Assembly: GCA_041660545.1 (NCBI GenBank)
Contig: JBAZWE010000037.1
Coordinates: 1-17,002 of the forward strand
DNA: 17,002 nt
Origin: JBAZWE01 sp041660545
GTDB lineage: Bacteria > Actinomycetota > Thermoleophilia > BMS3ABIN01
Reading direction: 5' to 3'
Every line of letters starts with the position of its first letter. Within the stretch, counting starts at the first letter, position 1. The position numbers and the translations under genes are program-made. The notes beneath the pieces are model-generated. The model searched no databases. It worked only from the letters and a program-made list of their open reading frames with translations, and had not been told where the DNA came from. Below are positions 1 to 8,277 of the stretch, one piece after another.

Positions 1-84
1 CAGTTCGCAGCTGTTGATGGATACAGTCGTGTGATAGTTAAACCGTTTGGTCCAGCCGATCTTTCCTTGTGCGTCAATATCCAT
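1..84 (-). CDS. 5' end of an unidentified gene, cut by the window edge
   Basis: Only the first 28 codons are inside the window, reading leftwards from an ATG at 84-82 and beginning MDIDAQGKIGWTKRF. The ATG shares its A with the TGA stop of the trehalose-phosphatase gene (TGATG), and a GGAGG sits just upstream inside that gene's last codons. This is a typical arrangement for translational coupling. The fragment is too short to assign to a family. Its position suggests a role with trehalose or another compatible solute, for example a synthase or glycosidase, but no diagnostic motif is visible. Confidence 0.6.
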   Translation of the reverse strand, partial: MDIDAQGKIGWTKRFNYHTTVSINSCEL

Positions 85-929
85 CAGGGCTCCTCCGCCG
101 CCAGGATCTGCAGGGCTATCTCGACGCCGCTGACCCTCTCGACCATGAGATCCGAGTATTTCGGCAGTTCCTTCGGCATCTCGCTGGAAATAACGCCGAC
201 ACATACAGTCTTGAATTTCCGGCGCCGGCGTTTTCTCAATTCCTTGAAAGCATCGATGTCGGTTGTATCATCTCCTATATAAACCGCCTGTTTCACCCCG
301 AGCCTGTCCAGCAGCTGACCGATAGCCACACCCTTGTCGATCGGCAGCGGCGGCCTGACCTCGATGACCATGCGGCCTTCGCGTGGTTCAAGCCCAAGCT
401 TGCTGATCCTGGGGAAAATATGCTTCTCGATAAGAGCCCTGGCGGCCTCCGGATCCGGTGCGCGGCGGAAGTGGAAAGACATGGTCGCCGTCTTGTCTTC
501 CAGCCAGATGCCCGAATCTATCATTTCTTCCAGCGAACGGCTGAAGTCCACCAGCTCGCGGATTTTAGCTACATATGGCTGGGCCTCGTCGCACACCACG
601 ACTGCATGTCCGGGAAGCATCGTCTCAAAACCGTGGTTACCGATGTAGGCCAGCTCTGAATTTCCCGTGATACGCATCGCCTCCGTGGCCGGCCTTCCGC
701 TGACAACCGTTACCGCAAGATACATATGCGACAGCTTTCGGATCAGTTTGCTGATGGAATTCGGTATGGCCACGTCATCCGGGCGCGGCATGATCGGCGC
801 CAGAGTTCCGTCAAGGTCGAGGAAGATGGCCGTCGCCGCCGTTGTTTCGACAAACGGCGCCAGCGACTCCTGGATCTGATCCATCGTATTTGGTTGTTGA
901 CGGCTTTTTTGCAAGGATTTACCGGTCAT
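84..929 (-). CDS. otsB: Trehalose-6-phosphate phosphatase (HAD superfamily)
   Basis: The protein should hydrolyse trehalose 6-phosphate to trehalose and phosphate, the last step of the OtsA/OtsB pathway, in the cytoplasm. All HAD landmarks of the family are visible: motif I FLDLDGTLAPI with the nucleophile and general-acid aspartates, motif II VVSGRP, the family signature YIGNHGFE, the basic PLPIDKG segment, and the magnesium-binding GDDTTDIDAF near the C-terminus. At 281 residues it is slightly long. A second ATG at 884-882 (MDQIQESL) would give 266 residues, closer to the usual length. Neither ATG has a convincing Shine-Dalgarno, so the start is open. The gene is cotranscribed with the gene that begins in its stop codon. 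No OtsA is visible in the window. Confidence 0.93.
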   Translation of the reverse strand: MTGKSLQKSRQQPNTMDQIQESLAPFVETTAATAIFLDLDGTLAPIMPRPDDVAIPNSISKLIRKLSHMYLAVTVVSGRPATEAMRITGNSELAYIGNHGFETMLPGHAVVVCDEAQPYVAKIRELVDFSRSLEEMIDSGIWLEDKTATMSFHFRRAPDPEAARALIEKHIFPRISKLGLEPREGRMVIEVRPPLPIDKGVAIGQLLDRLGVKQAVYIGDDTTDIDAFKELRKRRRRKFKTVCVGVISSEMPKELPKYSDLMVERVSGVEIALQILAAEEP

Positions 930-1119
930 CTGGTAGAAAAGTAATTTACACGTTCCGCGCCGGTCGCTTTCTGTAAAGTCCGGATCTTTAGGTGCGTCCC
1001 GTTTCAGGCGCTATGCTATCATACGTTCGCGGCTTGCGGCAGGGCGCGGCCGTGAGTGCAGGCGCGAGGCGCGGATATCGCCGCATACATAAAGAGGGAA
1101 TAAAGTCTACAAACCTCCA

Positions 1120-3147
1120 GTGATATACGCAGGCAGGCTCACGAAAAAAAAGCTGGTATCGGTTGCAGCGCCGATCATCCTGATAACCCTCCTTTCCCTT
1201 TTCCTTTTGATGGCGCTCGTCGCCGTGATTACCGGTCAGACCGCCCAGGCCGCGGGGAACGGCATGGTCATCGTCACTGACGGACTTCTTTACGCGCCTG
1301 GCGATGAGGTGAATTTTGACATCGTAGCCGATTCCGCGGGAAGGAGCCTTTCAGGTGACCTGGTGCTCAAGGTATATCCGCCCGCATCGCCCCTGGCGGC
1401 AACCGCTTTTACCGCCGCCCCCATATATGAGACCAGCGTCAGGAAGGATTTCAGCATCACCGGCCAGGCGGTCGCCAATTACCAGGCAAAGACCGGCGAC
1501 TTAAAGACGGACGCTGGCGGTTATCCTGTAAAGATAAGTCTCATGCAGAACGGTGAGGAGGTATTGTGGGGAACGACCTGGCTGGCGGTCACCGACGGCA
1601 AAGGGCACGAGCCCCTCGATCTCGTCATGCTCTGGACGGCGAGCAGCCCTCCCCAGAGAAACGCACAGGACAAGTTCATCGACACCCACCTGCTGGAGCG
1701 TTGTCAGGCCAGTACGCAGTCAGGTGAGAGCCTGCCGCAGCATCTCGCTTTTTCGCAGAAATATCCCCAGCTTAAGACCACCTATGCGATTGAACCAGCC
1801 CTTCTGAATCAGCTTGGCGACTATGCGGACGGATTTGAGCTAGTCGGAGGCGATAAGCCGGTAACTTTCAACGAGTCCTCGCCTGAAGCCCGTACCGCCG
1901 CGGATTGCCTTAACAATCTGCGGCAGCTGGCGAAGGGCGCCAACTCCGAGATCATTTCCGCTCCCTACTCCTTTGTGAGCCTTCCCATCCTGGCCAGGCA
2001 GGGCTGGGAGGACGGCAACGGTCAGTTCCGTCTCGGTCACGATGTCCTTACACAGGCGCTGGAGCTGCCGGGCATCCCGCAGGGGACATACGCCCCCGAG
2101 CTTTATGTCACGACCGACTCGTTACGCTATCTGGCGGCAACCGGAGGCGAGCACGTGGTCCTTTCCGGCAACTCGCGTGATAACGTGCAGGGTCGTGATA
2201 TCGGAGGTGAGGTCAGTTACCGGCTGCGTGACTTAAGCGGCGAGAGAATCACAAGTTTTTTTGCCAACGACGCCGTTTCTGTGTCGTTGCTGGGAAACAG
2301 TCCGGATCCGAATGCTTTCTTCGCGGCACTGGTCAACAGCTATGTTTCGGCACAACCCGATCGTCTGGTGATAACGGCTTCACCCACACCCACCCCACCG
2401 ATCACCATCGAGCAGCGGGACCGCGTCTATGGCACGCTTGGCGGCCTTTCCTGGATACAGAGCATGACCCTGGGTGAGGCGAGGCAGAAATACAGGCCGG
2501 ATGCCCAGCCGGCGACTTTGCTTAAGTATGAAGATCCCCTGTCTGGTTATGTCGCGCAGACTTATTATCAGCGGCTGGACGGCGTGCATTCGGATTTTGA
2601 GGACTACCGGGCTGCTGTTGATAACGATGAACCGGAGCTGGTGAGGCTGACCCGCCGGATGTATACGGCGGAAAACGCATACTGGCTGAATGAGATAGCC
2701 AACCCGGACGACGTTAACCGGGGGCTTGAATATCTTGACGAGCTCAGCCGCAGCGTCAAGGACGAGGCCGCCGGGTTGGACATCAAAATCGATACGCCTC
2801 TCGTGCAGCGGTCCGGCGATGGCGAAGCCACCGTAACCGTAGTCAACAGCAAACTCTATGCTTTTACCTTAGACATTGTGATAGAAGGCAACGAGGGAGT
2901 CTCTTTCCCTCAGGGATCCGAACGGCGTGTGCGTGTGGAAGCCGGCAAGACCCAGTTCACCGTCCCTTATCAATCGGAAGGATGGTCGCGACTTGACGCA
3001 AGCGCCCGGTCACGCGGTCATGCCATGGTCGGAGACGCAGCCAGTATTCATCCTATCGCCGGCAGGGTATGGTTGGCAATTGGCATCATCCTTGCGGGTA
3101 TCGGACTGGGGATCGCATATATATTCCTGGTAGTTCGACGCCGGTAG
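1120..3147 (+). CDS. Large exported protein with N- and C-terminal membrane segments, DUF6049-like
   Basis: This 675-residue protein starts at a GTG; an in-frame TAA at 1090 blocks a longer version, and there is no clear Shine-Dalgarno. Residues about 12-37 form a strongly hydrophobic segment after a KKK-rich start and end near TAQAAG, so it is a signal peptide or anchor. Residues about 650-672 form a second membrane span followed by RRR, the pattern of a protein displayed outside and anchored by its C-terminus. The extracellular part begins with a beta-rich region. A central region (about 165-430) has stretches such as TTYAIEPALLNQL that recall actinobacterial DUF6049 proteins, which are thought to have a polysaccharide-deacetylase-like fold. 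A second beta-rich region follows. No catalytic residues can be assigned. A cell-envelope role is likely, but the family call is from memory of weak motifs. Confidence 0.7.
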   Translation: MIYAGRLTKKKLVSVAAPIILITLLSLFLLMALVAVITGQTAQAAGNGMVIVTDGLLYAPGDEVNFDIVADSAGRSLSGDLVLKVYPPASPLAATAFTAAPIYETSVRKDFSITGQAVANYQAKTGDLKTDAGGYPVKISLMQNGEEVLWGTTWLAVTDGKGHEPLDLVMLWTASSPPQRNAQDKFIDTHLLERCQASTQSGESLPQHLAFSQKYPQLKTTYAIEPALLNQLGDYADGFELVGGDKPVTFNESSPEARTAADCLNNLRQLAKGANSEIISAPYSFVSLPILARQGWEDGNGQFRLGHDVLTQALELPGIPQGTYAPELYVTTDSLRYLAATGGEHVVLSGNSRDNVQGRDIGGEVSYRLRDLSGERITSFFANDAVSVSLLGNSPDPNAFFAALVNSYVSAQPDRLVITASPTPTPPITIEQRDRVYGTLGGLSWIQSMTLGEARQKYRPDAQPATLLKYEDPLSGYVAQTYYQRLDGVHSDFEDYRAAVDNDEPELVRLTRRMYTAENAYWLNEIANPDDVNRGLEYLDELSRSVKDEAAGLDIKIDTPLVQRSGDGEATVTVVNSKLYAFTLDIVIEGNEGVSFPQGSERRVRVEAGKTQFTVPYQSEGWSRLDASARSRGHAMVGDAASIHPIAGRVWLAIGIILAGIGLGIAYIFLVVRRR

Positions 3148-3232
3148 AAGGCATCAGGTTTACAGCATCGAATCTGGTAACATCGTTATGAACGTGTTTG
3201 ATGATTTCGTCTGTGTTTTTGGGAAGGATTGA

Positions 3233-3637
3233 ATGCGAATCATCACAACAATGAAGGAAACCGGGAAGAGAGAAGATGGCGCATCTCTCGGAACCGTCAT
3301 CATCCTGGCGGTGGTCATCGCCGTGCTGGTGGTCATATTCATCGATAGCGCCTCCGTCTATTACAACTGGCAGTCAACCAACGATGTCACGGAGCAGGCA
3401 GCCCGCCTGGCAGCCTTCGAATATAACGCAACCAAGAGTGAGGTCCAGGCGGAGAACAGGGCGGCGGACTATTGCGAGGAGAATGGCATGGCCTTTACCG
3501 AGTTCAGTGTCAACCTCACCCCACGCACATTCAATATCGCCTGCTCCAAAGACGCTAAAACATATGTCTTCAAATCCCTTCCGGTTTTCAAGGACCTTAT
3601 CCATCAGGAAGCCAGAGTATCCACTGAAAATCTGTAA
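3233..3637 (+). CDS. Small single-span membrane protein, pilin/TadE-like layout
   Basis: The 134-residue protein has GGAAGG six bases before its ATG. A charged N-terminus with the stretch KREDGASLGT precedes one hydrophobic helix (about 18-38). It is followed by SVYYNWQSTNDVTEQAARLAA and an extracellular part with two cysteines (in DYCEENG and NIACSKD) that could form a disulfide. This layout, with no cleavable signal and a helix running into an amphipathic Gln/Ala-rich stretch, resembles TadE-type minor pilins and Flp-like pseudopilins, but the TadE glutamate motif is not clear. It lies 85 bases behind the exported protein on the same strand and may be cotranscribed. No pilus assembly genes are nearby, so the function is unassigned. 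Confidence 0.65.
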   Translation: MRIITTMKETGKREDGASLGTVIILAVVIAVLVVIFIDSASVYYNWQSTNDVTEQAARLAAFEYNATKSEVQAENRAADYCEENGMAFTEFSVNLTPRTFNIACSKDAKTYVFKSLPVFKDLIHQEARVSTENL

Positions 3638-3662
3638 AGACGCTATTTTGACCCCTTGCCCC

Positions 3663-3691
3663 TTGCCAAGAAGGCTCCGGCAGGCTAGATT
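3663..3691 (+). promoter_or_regulatory. Candidate sigma-A-type promoter for trpB2
   Basis: TTGCCA at 3663-3668 (5 of 6 against TTGACA) and TAGATT at 3686-3691 (4 of 6 against TATAAT) are separated by 17 bases. Transcription would start near 3698, leaving a leader of about 30 bases before the trpB2 ATG with its GGAGG at 3720-3724. The leader is too short for a leader-peptide attenuator. Confidence 0.35.
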
Positions 3692-3729
3692 TCTCTTTTG
3701 CAGGCACTAATATCAAATCTGGAGGCACC

Positions 3730-5088
3730 ATGACGGTCAAGACCCTGTTATCTGAAGACAAGATGCCCACCCAGTGGTACAACATCGCGCCCGACATGCC
3801 CGAGGGCAGCCTCAAGCCGCCGCTCAATCCGGCTACCGGCGAGCCCGTCGGCCCGGACGCGCTGGCGTCGCTCTTCCCCATGTCGCTGATCATGCAGGAA
3901 GTGAGCACCGAGCGCTACATCGACATACCGGAAGAGGTCCAGGAGATTTACAAGCTCTGGCGTCCGACGCCGCTCATCCGCGCCATGCGGCTGGAGAAGG
4001 CGCTCGATACGCCCGCGAAGATCTTCTTCAAGTACGAGGGGGTAAGCCCTGCCGGTTCACACAAGCCCAATACTTCCGTGCCGCAGGCCTACTACAACAA
4101 GGAAGCGGGCATCAAGCGTATCGCCACCGAGACCGGCGCCGGCCAGTGGGGTTGCTCCATGGCTCTGGCGACACAGATGTTCGGCATGGATTGTAGCGTC
4201 TACATGGTCAAGATCAGCTACGACCAGAAGCCCTACCGGCGCAGCATGATGGAGGTCTGGGGCGCGGAAGTGTTCGCAAGTCCGACCAACCGCACAAACT
4301 CCGGCCGCGCCATTCTCGAGAAAGACGCGGATTCCCTGGGAAGCCTCGGGATCGCCATCAGCGAAGCTTCCGAGGATGCGGCTACACATGACGACTGCAA
4401 CTACGCGCTGGGCAGTGTTCTCAATCACGTGCTCATGCACCAGACGGTAGTCGGACTGGAGTGCAAGGAGCAGATGGAGATGGCGGGAGTCTATCCGGAT
4501 ATCGTCATCGGCTGCATCGGCGGCGGCAGCAACTATGCCGGTCTGGCCTTCCCGTTCATGAAGGACCATCTTGAGGGCAAGAAGGACATCGAATTCCTGG
4601 CGGCAGAGCCCAGCTCCTGCCCGACGGTAACCAAGGGCAAGTACACATACGACTTCGGCGACGCACTGGCGTCGACACCGCTCTTTATGATGCACACGCT
4701 CGGCCATGACTTCATCCCGCCGGGCATCCACGCCGGTGGTCTGCGCTATCACGCGATGGCGCCGCTGATCAGCGCCCTCGTCGACGCCGGTCACATGCAC
4801 GCCGTCGCCTATGGCCAGACCGAGATCTTCGACGCGGCCCTTCAGTTCGCCCGCGCTGAGGCGATCATCCCGGCTCCGGAGTCGAGCCATGCCATAAAGG
4901 CCGCTATCGACAAGGCGCTCGAGTGCAAGGCGTCGGGCGAGGAGAAAGTCATTCTCTTCAACTTGAGCGGCCACGGCCACTTCGACATGAGCGCCTACGA
5001 CGCTTACTTAAGCGGTAAGCTGACCGATTATGCCTATCCGGAAGAAAAGATCAGGGAGTCGATGGCGAAGATCCCGAAGATGGGATAG
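3730..5088 (+). CDS. trpB: Tryptophan synthase beta chain, TrpB2 type
   Basis: This PLP enzyme condenses indole with L-serine to give tryptophan. Its 452 residues, the long N-terminal extension (TQWYNIAPDMPEG) and the motif GRPTPL-equivalent WRPTPLIRA place it in the TrpB2 branch (TIGR01415-like), not the TrpB1 partner of TrpA. The Schiff-base lysine is K112 in AGSHKPNTS. The phosphate-binding loop is the glycine-rich GCIGGGSNYAG at about 260-270. TrpB2 proteins generally act without a tight TrpA complex, and no trpA or other trp gene is beside it here. It could serve as an indole-salvage enzyme or as the genome's only beta subunit. The start is firm: GGAGG lies six bases before the ATG. The reading frame is complete. 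Confidence 0.95.
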   Translation: MTVKTLLSEDKMPTQWYNIAPDMPEGSLKPPLNPATGEPVGPDALASLFPMSLIMQEVSTERYIDIPEEVQEIYKLWRPTPLIRAMRLEKALDTPAKIFFKYEGVSPAGSHKPNTSVPQAYYNKEAGIKRIATETGAGQWGCSMALATQMFGMDCSVYMVKISYDQKPYRRSMMEVWGAEVFASPTNRTNSGRAILEKDADSLGSLGIAISEASEDAATHDDCNYALGSVLNHVLMHQTVVGLECKEQMEMAGVYPDIVIGCIGGGSNYAGLAFPFMKDHLEGKKDIEFLAAEPSSCPTVTKGKYTYDFGDALASTPLFMMHTLGHDFIPPGIHAGGLRYHAMAPLISALVDAGHMHAVAYGQTEIFDAALQFARAEAIIPAPESSHAIKAAIDKALECKASGEEKVILFNLSGHGHFDMSAYDAYLSGKLTDYAYPEEKIRESMAKIPKMG

Positions 5089-5120
5089 AAAACTCAGAGA
5101 AATAATACAGGAAAAATCCG

Positions 5121-5156
5121 GGGACACCATTCAGTTTCTTACAGGGATGGTGTCCC
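5121..5156 (+). terminator. Bidirectional hairpin terminator between trpB2 and the PIG-V gene
   Basis: A perfect 10-bp stem, GGGACACCAT (5121-5130) with ATGGTGTCCC (5147-5156), encloses a 16-nt loop. On the plus strand it is followed by TGCTTTTA. On the minus strand it is followed by a run of five T (from GAAAAAT at 5111-5117). It sits exactly between two converging genes, so it can serve both. Confidence 0.75.
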
Positions 5157-5161
5157 TGCTT

Positions 5162-6385
5162 TTACGCCACCCAGGTCCAGACCAGGAACTTGGCAAAGAA
5201 GAATCCCAGCATGAGAAGGGATGACACCACCACGAGCTGATCAACCCAGCGCCTCTCTTTCGCCCATAGGGCAAGGAGGATGAAAATCGGGAAAGCAGCC
5301 AGGGCGAAGCGTGGCATCGACAGGAGAGGCACCATCGCCGACGGATAACAGAGCGGCAGCAGCAGCATTATCAGCGCATAGCTTGCGTAGGCGAGAGGCA
5401 GGCGCTTAAAAGACGCAATGGCCAGGCTGATGCAGGCGACGGCAAAGCCGAAGTTCATCACATCGTACGTGGCCCACAGACGTGGGTCTCTGTCAACCAC
5501 CGGCCAGAATGAACTGTCGGGCGTGGCCAGCACGGCGTTGATGCCATCCCGGGCGGCGATGAAACCCCTGTAAAGCCCTCTGAACGGATCCACGAATTCT
5601 CGCAGCCAATATCTCTGCGCCTCGGCGAACAGCCAGGGGTCGTTGAACCTCAGATCCAGGTAGAGCATCCATACCATCAGACCGAGGGGCAGCATCAGCA
5701 GATAAAGCGCATCCCAGCGCACAGCCCGCGCATCCCAGTCACGCGCACGCAGGTACATGATCGCCATGGGGACAAGCAGCAGCAGACCGGCGCTGCGCGT
5801 AAGGGTCGCCAATGACCCCGCGATACCGGCCAGCACATATTCGTTGCGGCGCGCCGCGTAGATACAGCCGATCGTCAGCATCAGGAAAAGGGACTCGCTG
5901 TAGATTGTCTGCAGATAAAACGAAGTTGGAAATATCGCCATGTAAAAAACGCTTCGCCGTGCCGTCTCGCTGTCAAAATCGATCTCCACAAGCAGGTACA
6001 AAAGGTAGAACGCAGCCAGGCAACAAGCCAGCGAGATGAACATGCCCGCCAGCACACCGTTACCCAGAAACAGCGGCTTGAAGACTGCGATCAGGAAGGG
6101 GTAGAGCGGAAAGAATGCCGTGGAGCTGTTGTCCGCCGCATAGCCGTGCTGGGCAATCTGCAGATACCATACCGAATCCCACTTTGCCCAGATGTCAAAG
6201 AGATAATGCGGCAGACCGGTAAATGTCTCGGTCAGTCTTAAGTCGACCAGCGGCGGGACATCGAGCCCCACGGGATCGATCCTGGGCAGGGTGATATAGG
6301 CCAGTGGAGCCAGCAGGAAGAGGGCGCCGCGAGTGATAAGGAAGATTATTCCCGATTCACGGAGTGCCTCCGGCAGGCGCCGCAA
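5162..6385 (-). CDS. Polytopic mannosyltransferase, PIG-V family-like (GT-C fold)
   Basis: The 407-residue integral membrane protein has about ten hydrophobic segments. It carries features of prokaryotic PIG-V-like (PF04188, GT76-related) enzymes: WDSVWYLQIAQHGY at 69-82 with the acidic residue expected at the active site, AFFPLYPFL at 90-98, then FPTSFYLQTIYSESLFL and ATLTRSAGLLLL. Such enzymes use polyprenyl-phosphate sugars as donors on the outer face of the membrane; donor and acceptor here are unknown. The start is TTG at 6385-6383 with GGAGG eight bases upstream. That Shine-Dalgarno and the start region lie in a decayed copy of the yhaM 3' end. The gene follows the GT39-like gene by 167 bases on the same strand, so both may modify the same envelope polymer. 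Confidence 0.85.
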   Translation of the reverse strand: MRRLPEALRESGIIFLITRGALFLLAPLAYITLPRIDPVGLDVPPLVDLRLTETFTGLPHYLFDIWAKWDSVWYLQIAQHGYAADNSSTAFFPLYPFLIAVFKPLFLGNGVLAGMFISLACCLAAFYLLYLLVEIDFDSETARRSVFYMAIFPTSFYLQTIYSESLFLMLTIGCIYAARRNEYVLAGIAGSLATLTRSAGLLLLVPMAIMYLRARDWDARAVRWDALYLLMLPLGLMVWMLYLDLRFNDPWLFAEAQRYWLREFVDPFRGLYRGFIAARDGINAVLATPDSSFWPVVDRDPRLWATYDVMNFGFAVACISLAIASFKRLPLAYASYALIMLLLPLCYPSAMVPLLSMPRFALAAFPIFILLALWAKERRWVDQLVVVSSLLMLGFFFAKFLVWTWVA

Positions 6386-6466
6386 TTCCTAGTCCTCCGC
6401 TTTCCTCAAGCACGGGAAGCGGTCAATGGGAAGGCAGAACCCGCTCCAGAGCTCATCCGAATCGGC
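6240..6466. repeat. Long direct repeat, copy A (yhaM/PIG-V junction)
   Basis: This 227-bp stretch aligns without any gap to 10741-10967 at a constant offset of 4501, with 157 identical positions by hand count (about 69%). Copy A contains the intact first 48 codons of the PIG-V-like gene and a decayed yhaM 3' end. Identity is highest across the old intergenic junction and the yhaM tail and lower inside the PIG-V coding part. Similarity stops near 6466, and nothing convincing continues left of 6240. Confidence 0.85.
6389..6466 (-). pseudogene. Remnant of a yhaM-like 3' end
   Basis: Read on the minus strand, this gives ADSDELWSGFCLPIDRF then PCLRKAED and a TAG stop. It matches the last 27 residues of the intact YhaM-like protein at 10884 (ADSDDPWSEFNRPLDRF, then LYLRKAEDQE) in the same frame without gaps. 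No OB or HD region remains upstream. The stop is two codons earlier than in the intact gene because CAG has become TAG, and the codon aligned with the intact gene's own stop is the TTG that starts the PIG-V gene. Confidence 0.8.
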
Positions 6467-6552
6467 TAGCAAACGATGCAGTTGATGAAAAAATATAGAA
6501 AACATAGTTCCCCAGCCACGATTGTTGGCCATATGCCCCATATCCCCGCCTT

Positions 6553-8277
6553 CTATTCTTGCGAGCGGACTTCTGCCGGGTCTTTGACGCGGTAGATGTC
6601 TATCTTCTCGACCGGCTCCGAAGATACCGAATACGGCAGGCTGCCGTGAAACTGGTCATAAAAACCTGCCTGGCTGTCTCTGTCCTGGACTCGAATCGGC
6701 CACCCGGCGCCAGCCGGATAATCGATGCTTTGATCGAGTTGCAGCCGGTTCTTCAGATCATCGGAAATGAAATAAGCGATCAAACCGTGGCTCAGGATAA
6801 CATAATCGCCGGGTGCCGGTGAATCGTCCTGCTTCGTAAGGTAGCGGTCGCCCTCAGCTTCCAGATAATAGCGAAGGCCGAACTCGCCGGCGAACCAGAT
6901 TCGATGATCGCCTGCCGCGAGCTTTGCCGGGTAGTCGGAGGCAAAGGCGCGATACACTCCCGCCAGCTGGTAGTCGGCGATCGAAACGGCTGTCCCCGTG
7001 ATCGCGGTGCAGACGACCGCGGCAATGGCAAAACGCGACCAGAGGGTTTTATCCGCAAAAACGTCGCGGGCATAGCTTACGAACATCAGCACTACCGGCG
7101 GGAACAGGGGCAGCAGATACCTGGTTGAGGCATATGGCAGCAGCAGGACGCTGTATACCAGCACGCCGGATATCCAGAGGACCAGGAAAATATTGTCGCG
7201 ATCTTTCTCCGAACGCTCATCGGTAAAGACCGCGTCTGCCCCCGCGTTGAAAAACCGGTAAATCGCCAGAAGTCCGGCTGAATAAAAGATCGCCTGCAGG
7301 ATGCCCGCGGCAAAGGTGTACTCGCCGGACAGGGACTTGCCCATGAAAAAAATCAGCAAAAGGCCAAAAATGGCCATAAATCCAAGGTAATCCTTTTTGT
7401 TCTTTAGCATTCCCGCGGCTAGAAGCAGAGGGAACACCGTGGCTCCGCCGATGACCGAGACAATCGAAAGGACTTTGTTGGCAATAAAGACAGGAGCCAC
7501 ATTTACGCCGGAACTATAGGAGAGCTTGGGGGGACTGCCGGTCGCAACCAGATAATAAAGTACTATCGCGGCAAAAACCGTCAGCGCCGCCGCAAGCGGG
7601 AGCATGGTCCTGAAAGTGACTCTCCGCTTCAGCAGAGCATATGCAAACAGCAGTGGCAGCAGGCTTAATGACTGGTAGGTCGTCAGGATCGCAAGAGATG
7701 TGAAAATACCGCCGAGAACAAGCAGCCGTTTTCTTTTATCATCACTGTCGATGGCGTAGATATACGAAGCGATGGCGGCCAGCCAGAGCGACAACGCCGG
7801 AACGTCGGTCATCACGCTCTGGGACATCACCATAAAACCCGGCGTCACGATCAGCAGCAGGGCGGCTGTCAGCGGACTGTCCGTGAACCGCTTGCCCAGG
7901 TAGAACATGGAAACGGCCGCCAGGACGGGAAAAATGATCAGGCCGAGGTGCAGACCCGCTTCGCCCGACCCTCCGAACAACCAAATCAGCAGGGACAGGT
8001 AGCTGGTATGCAGTGGTGGATGGGTATCCAGATAGAGCGAAAAAAAGTTGCCCTCATAGCCATGGTCAGGAAGGCCAAGGGCGAGAGGATGACCCAGCTT
8101 CTCCTGGCCCAGCCAGACAAAGATCGTATCGTCCAGATGGAAAGCCTTGAAGATGAACGGCAGGGTGATGGCGCCGACGATGAATATCAGCAGGGCCAGG
8201 CTTGTTCCCGTTCCCGGTGTTTTGATTTCCTCCCGGTTCGTTATTCCTGGTTGCATTCTTTTAGTAGTTTTCCCCAT
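6553..8277 (-). CDS. GT39/ArnT-like polytopic glycosyltransferase (GT-C fold)
   Basis: The 574-residue protein has an N-terminal cytosolic stretch, about a dozen membrane helices and a soluble C-terminal domain of roughly 130 residues. HLDDTIF (47-53), just after the first helix, is the catalytic-loop acidic pair of the PMT/ArnT class. DTHPPLHTSYLSLLIWLFG supplies the conserved loop with His-Pro-Pro that precedes helix 2 in PMT_2 (PF13231) proteins, and MSQSVMTDVPALSLW is another family stretch. Donors in this class are polyprenyl-phosphate sugars; donor and acceptor are unknown. The ATG at 8277 has no close Shine-Dalgarno (a GGAG lies about 13 bases upstream); an ATG eight codons in is an alternative. 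It lies upstream of the PIG-V-like gene on the same strand, inside the block bracketed by the long direct repeat. Confidence 0.85.
   Translation of the reverse strand: MGKTTKRMQPGITNREEIKTPGTGTSLALLIFIVGAITLPFIFKAFHLDDTIFVWLGQEKLGHPLALGLPDHGYEGNFFSLYLDTHPPLHTSYLSLLIWLFGGSGEAGLHLGLIIFPVLAAVSMFYLGKRFTDSPLTAALLLIVTPGFMVMSQSVMTDVPALSLWLAAIASYIYAIDSDDKRKRLLVLGGIFTSLAILTTYQSLSLLPLLFAYALLKRRVTFRTMLPLAAALTVFAAIVLYYLVATGSPPKLSYSSGVNVAPVFIANKVLSIVSVIGGATVFPLLLAAGMLKNKKDYLGFMAIFGLLLIFFMGKSLSGEYTFAAGILQAIFYSAGLLAIYRFFNAGADAVFTDERSEKDRDNIFLVLWISGVLVYSVLLLPYASTRYLLPLFPPVVLMFVSYARDVFADKTLWSRFAIAAVVCTAITGTAVSIADYQLAGVYRAFASDYPAKLAAGDHRIWFAGEFGLRYYLEAEGDRYLTKQDDSPAPGDYVILSHGLIAYFISDDLKNRLQLDQSIDYPAGAGWPIRVQDRDSQAGFYDQFHGSLPYSVSSEPVEKIDIYRVKDPAEVRSQE

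Noticed and set aside
3640..3690. Terminator between the small membrane protein and trpB2
   Set aside because: Only a short imperfect CCTTGCC/GGCAGG pairing without a T run was found; a promoter fits the same bases better.
4057..4980. Long minus-strand open frame (307 codons) opposite trpB2
   Set aside because: It lies wholly inside a clear trpB2 gene, has a repetitive Arg/Val/Ala/Asp-rich composition typical of antisense frames in GC-rich DNA, and has no family motif.
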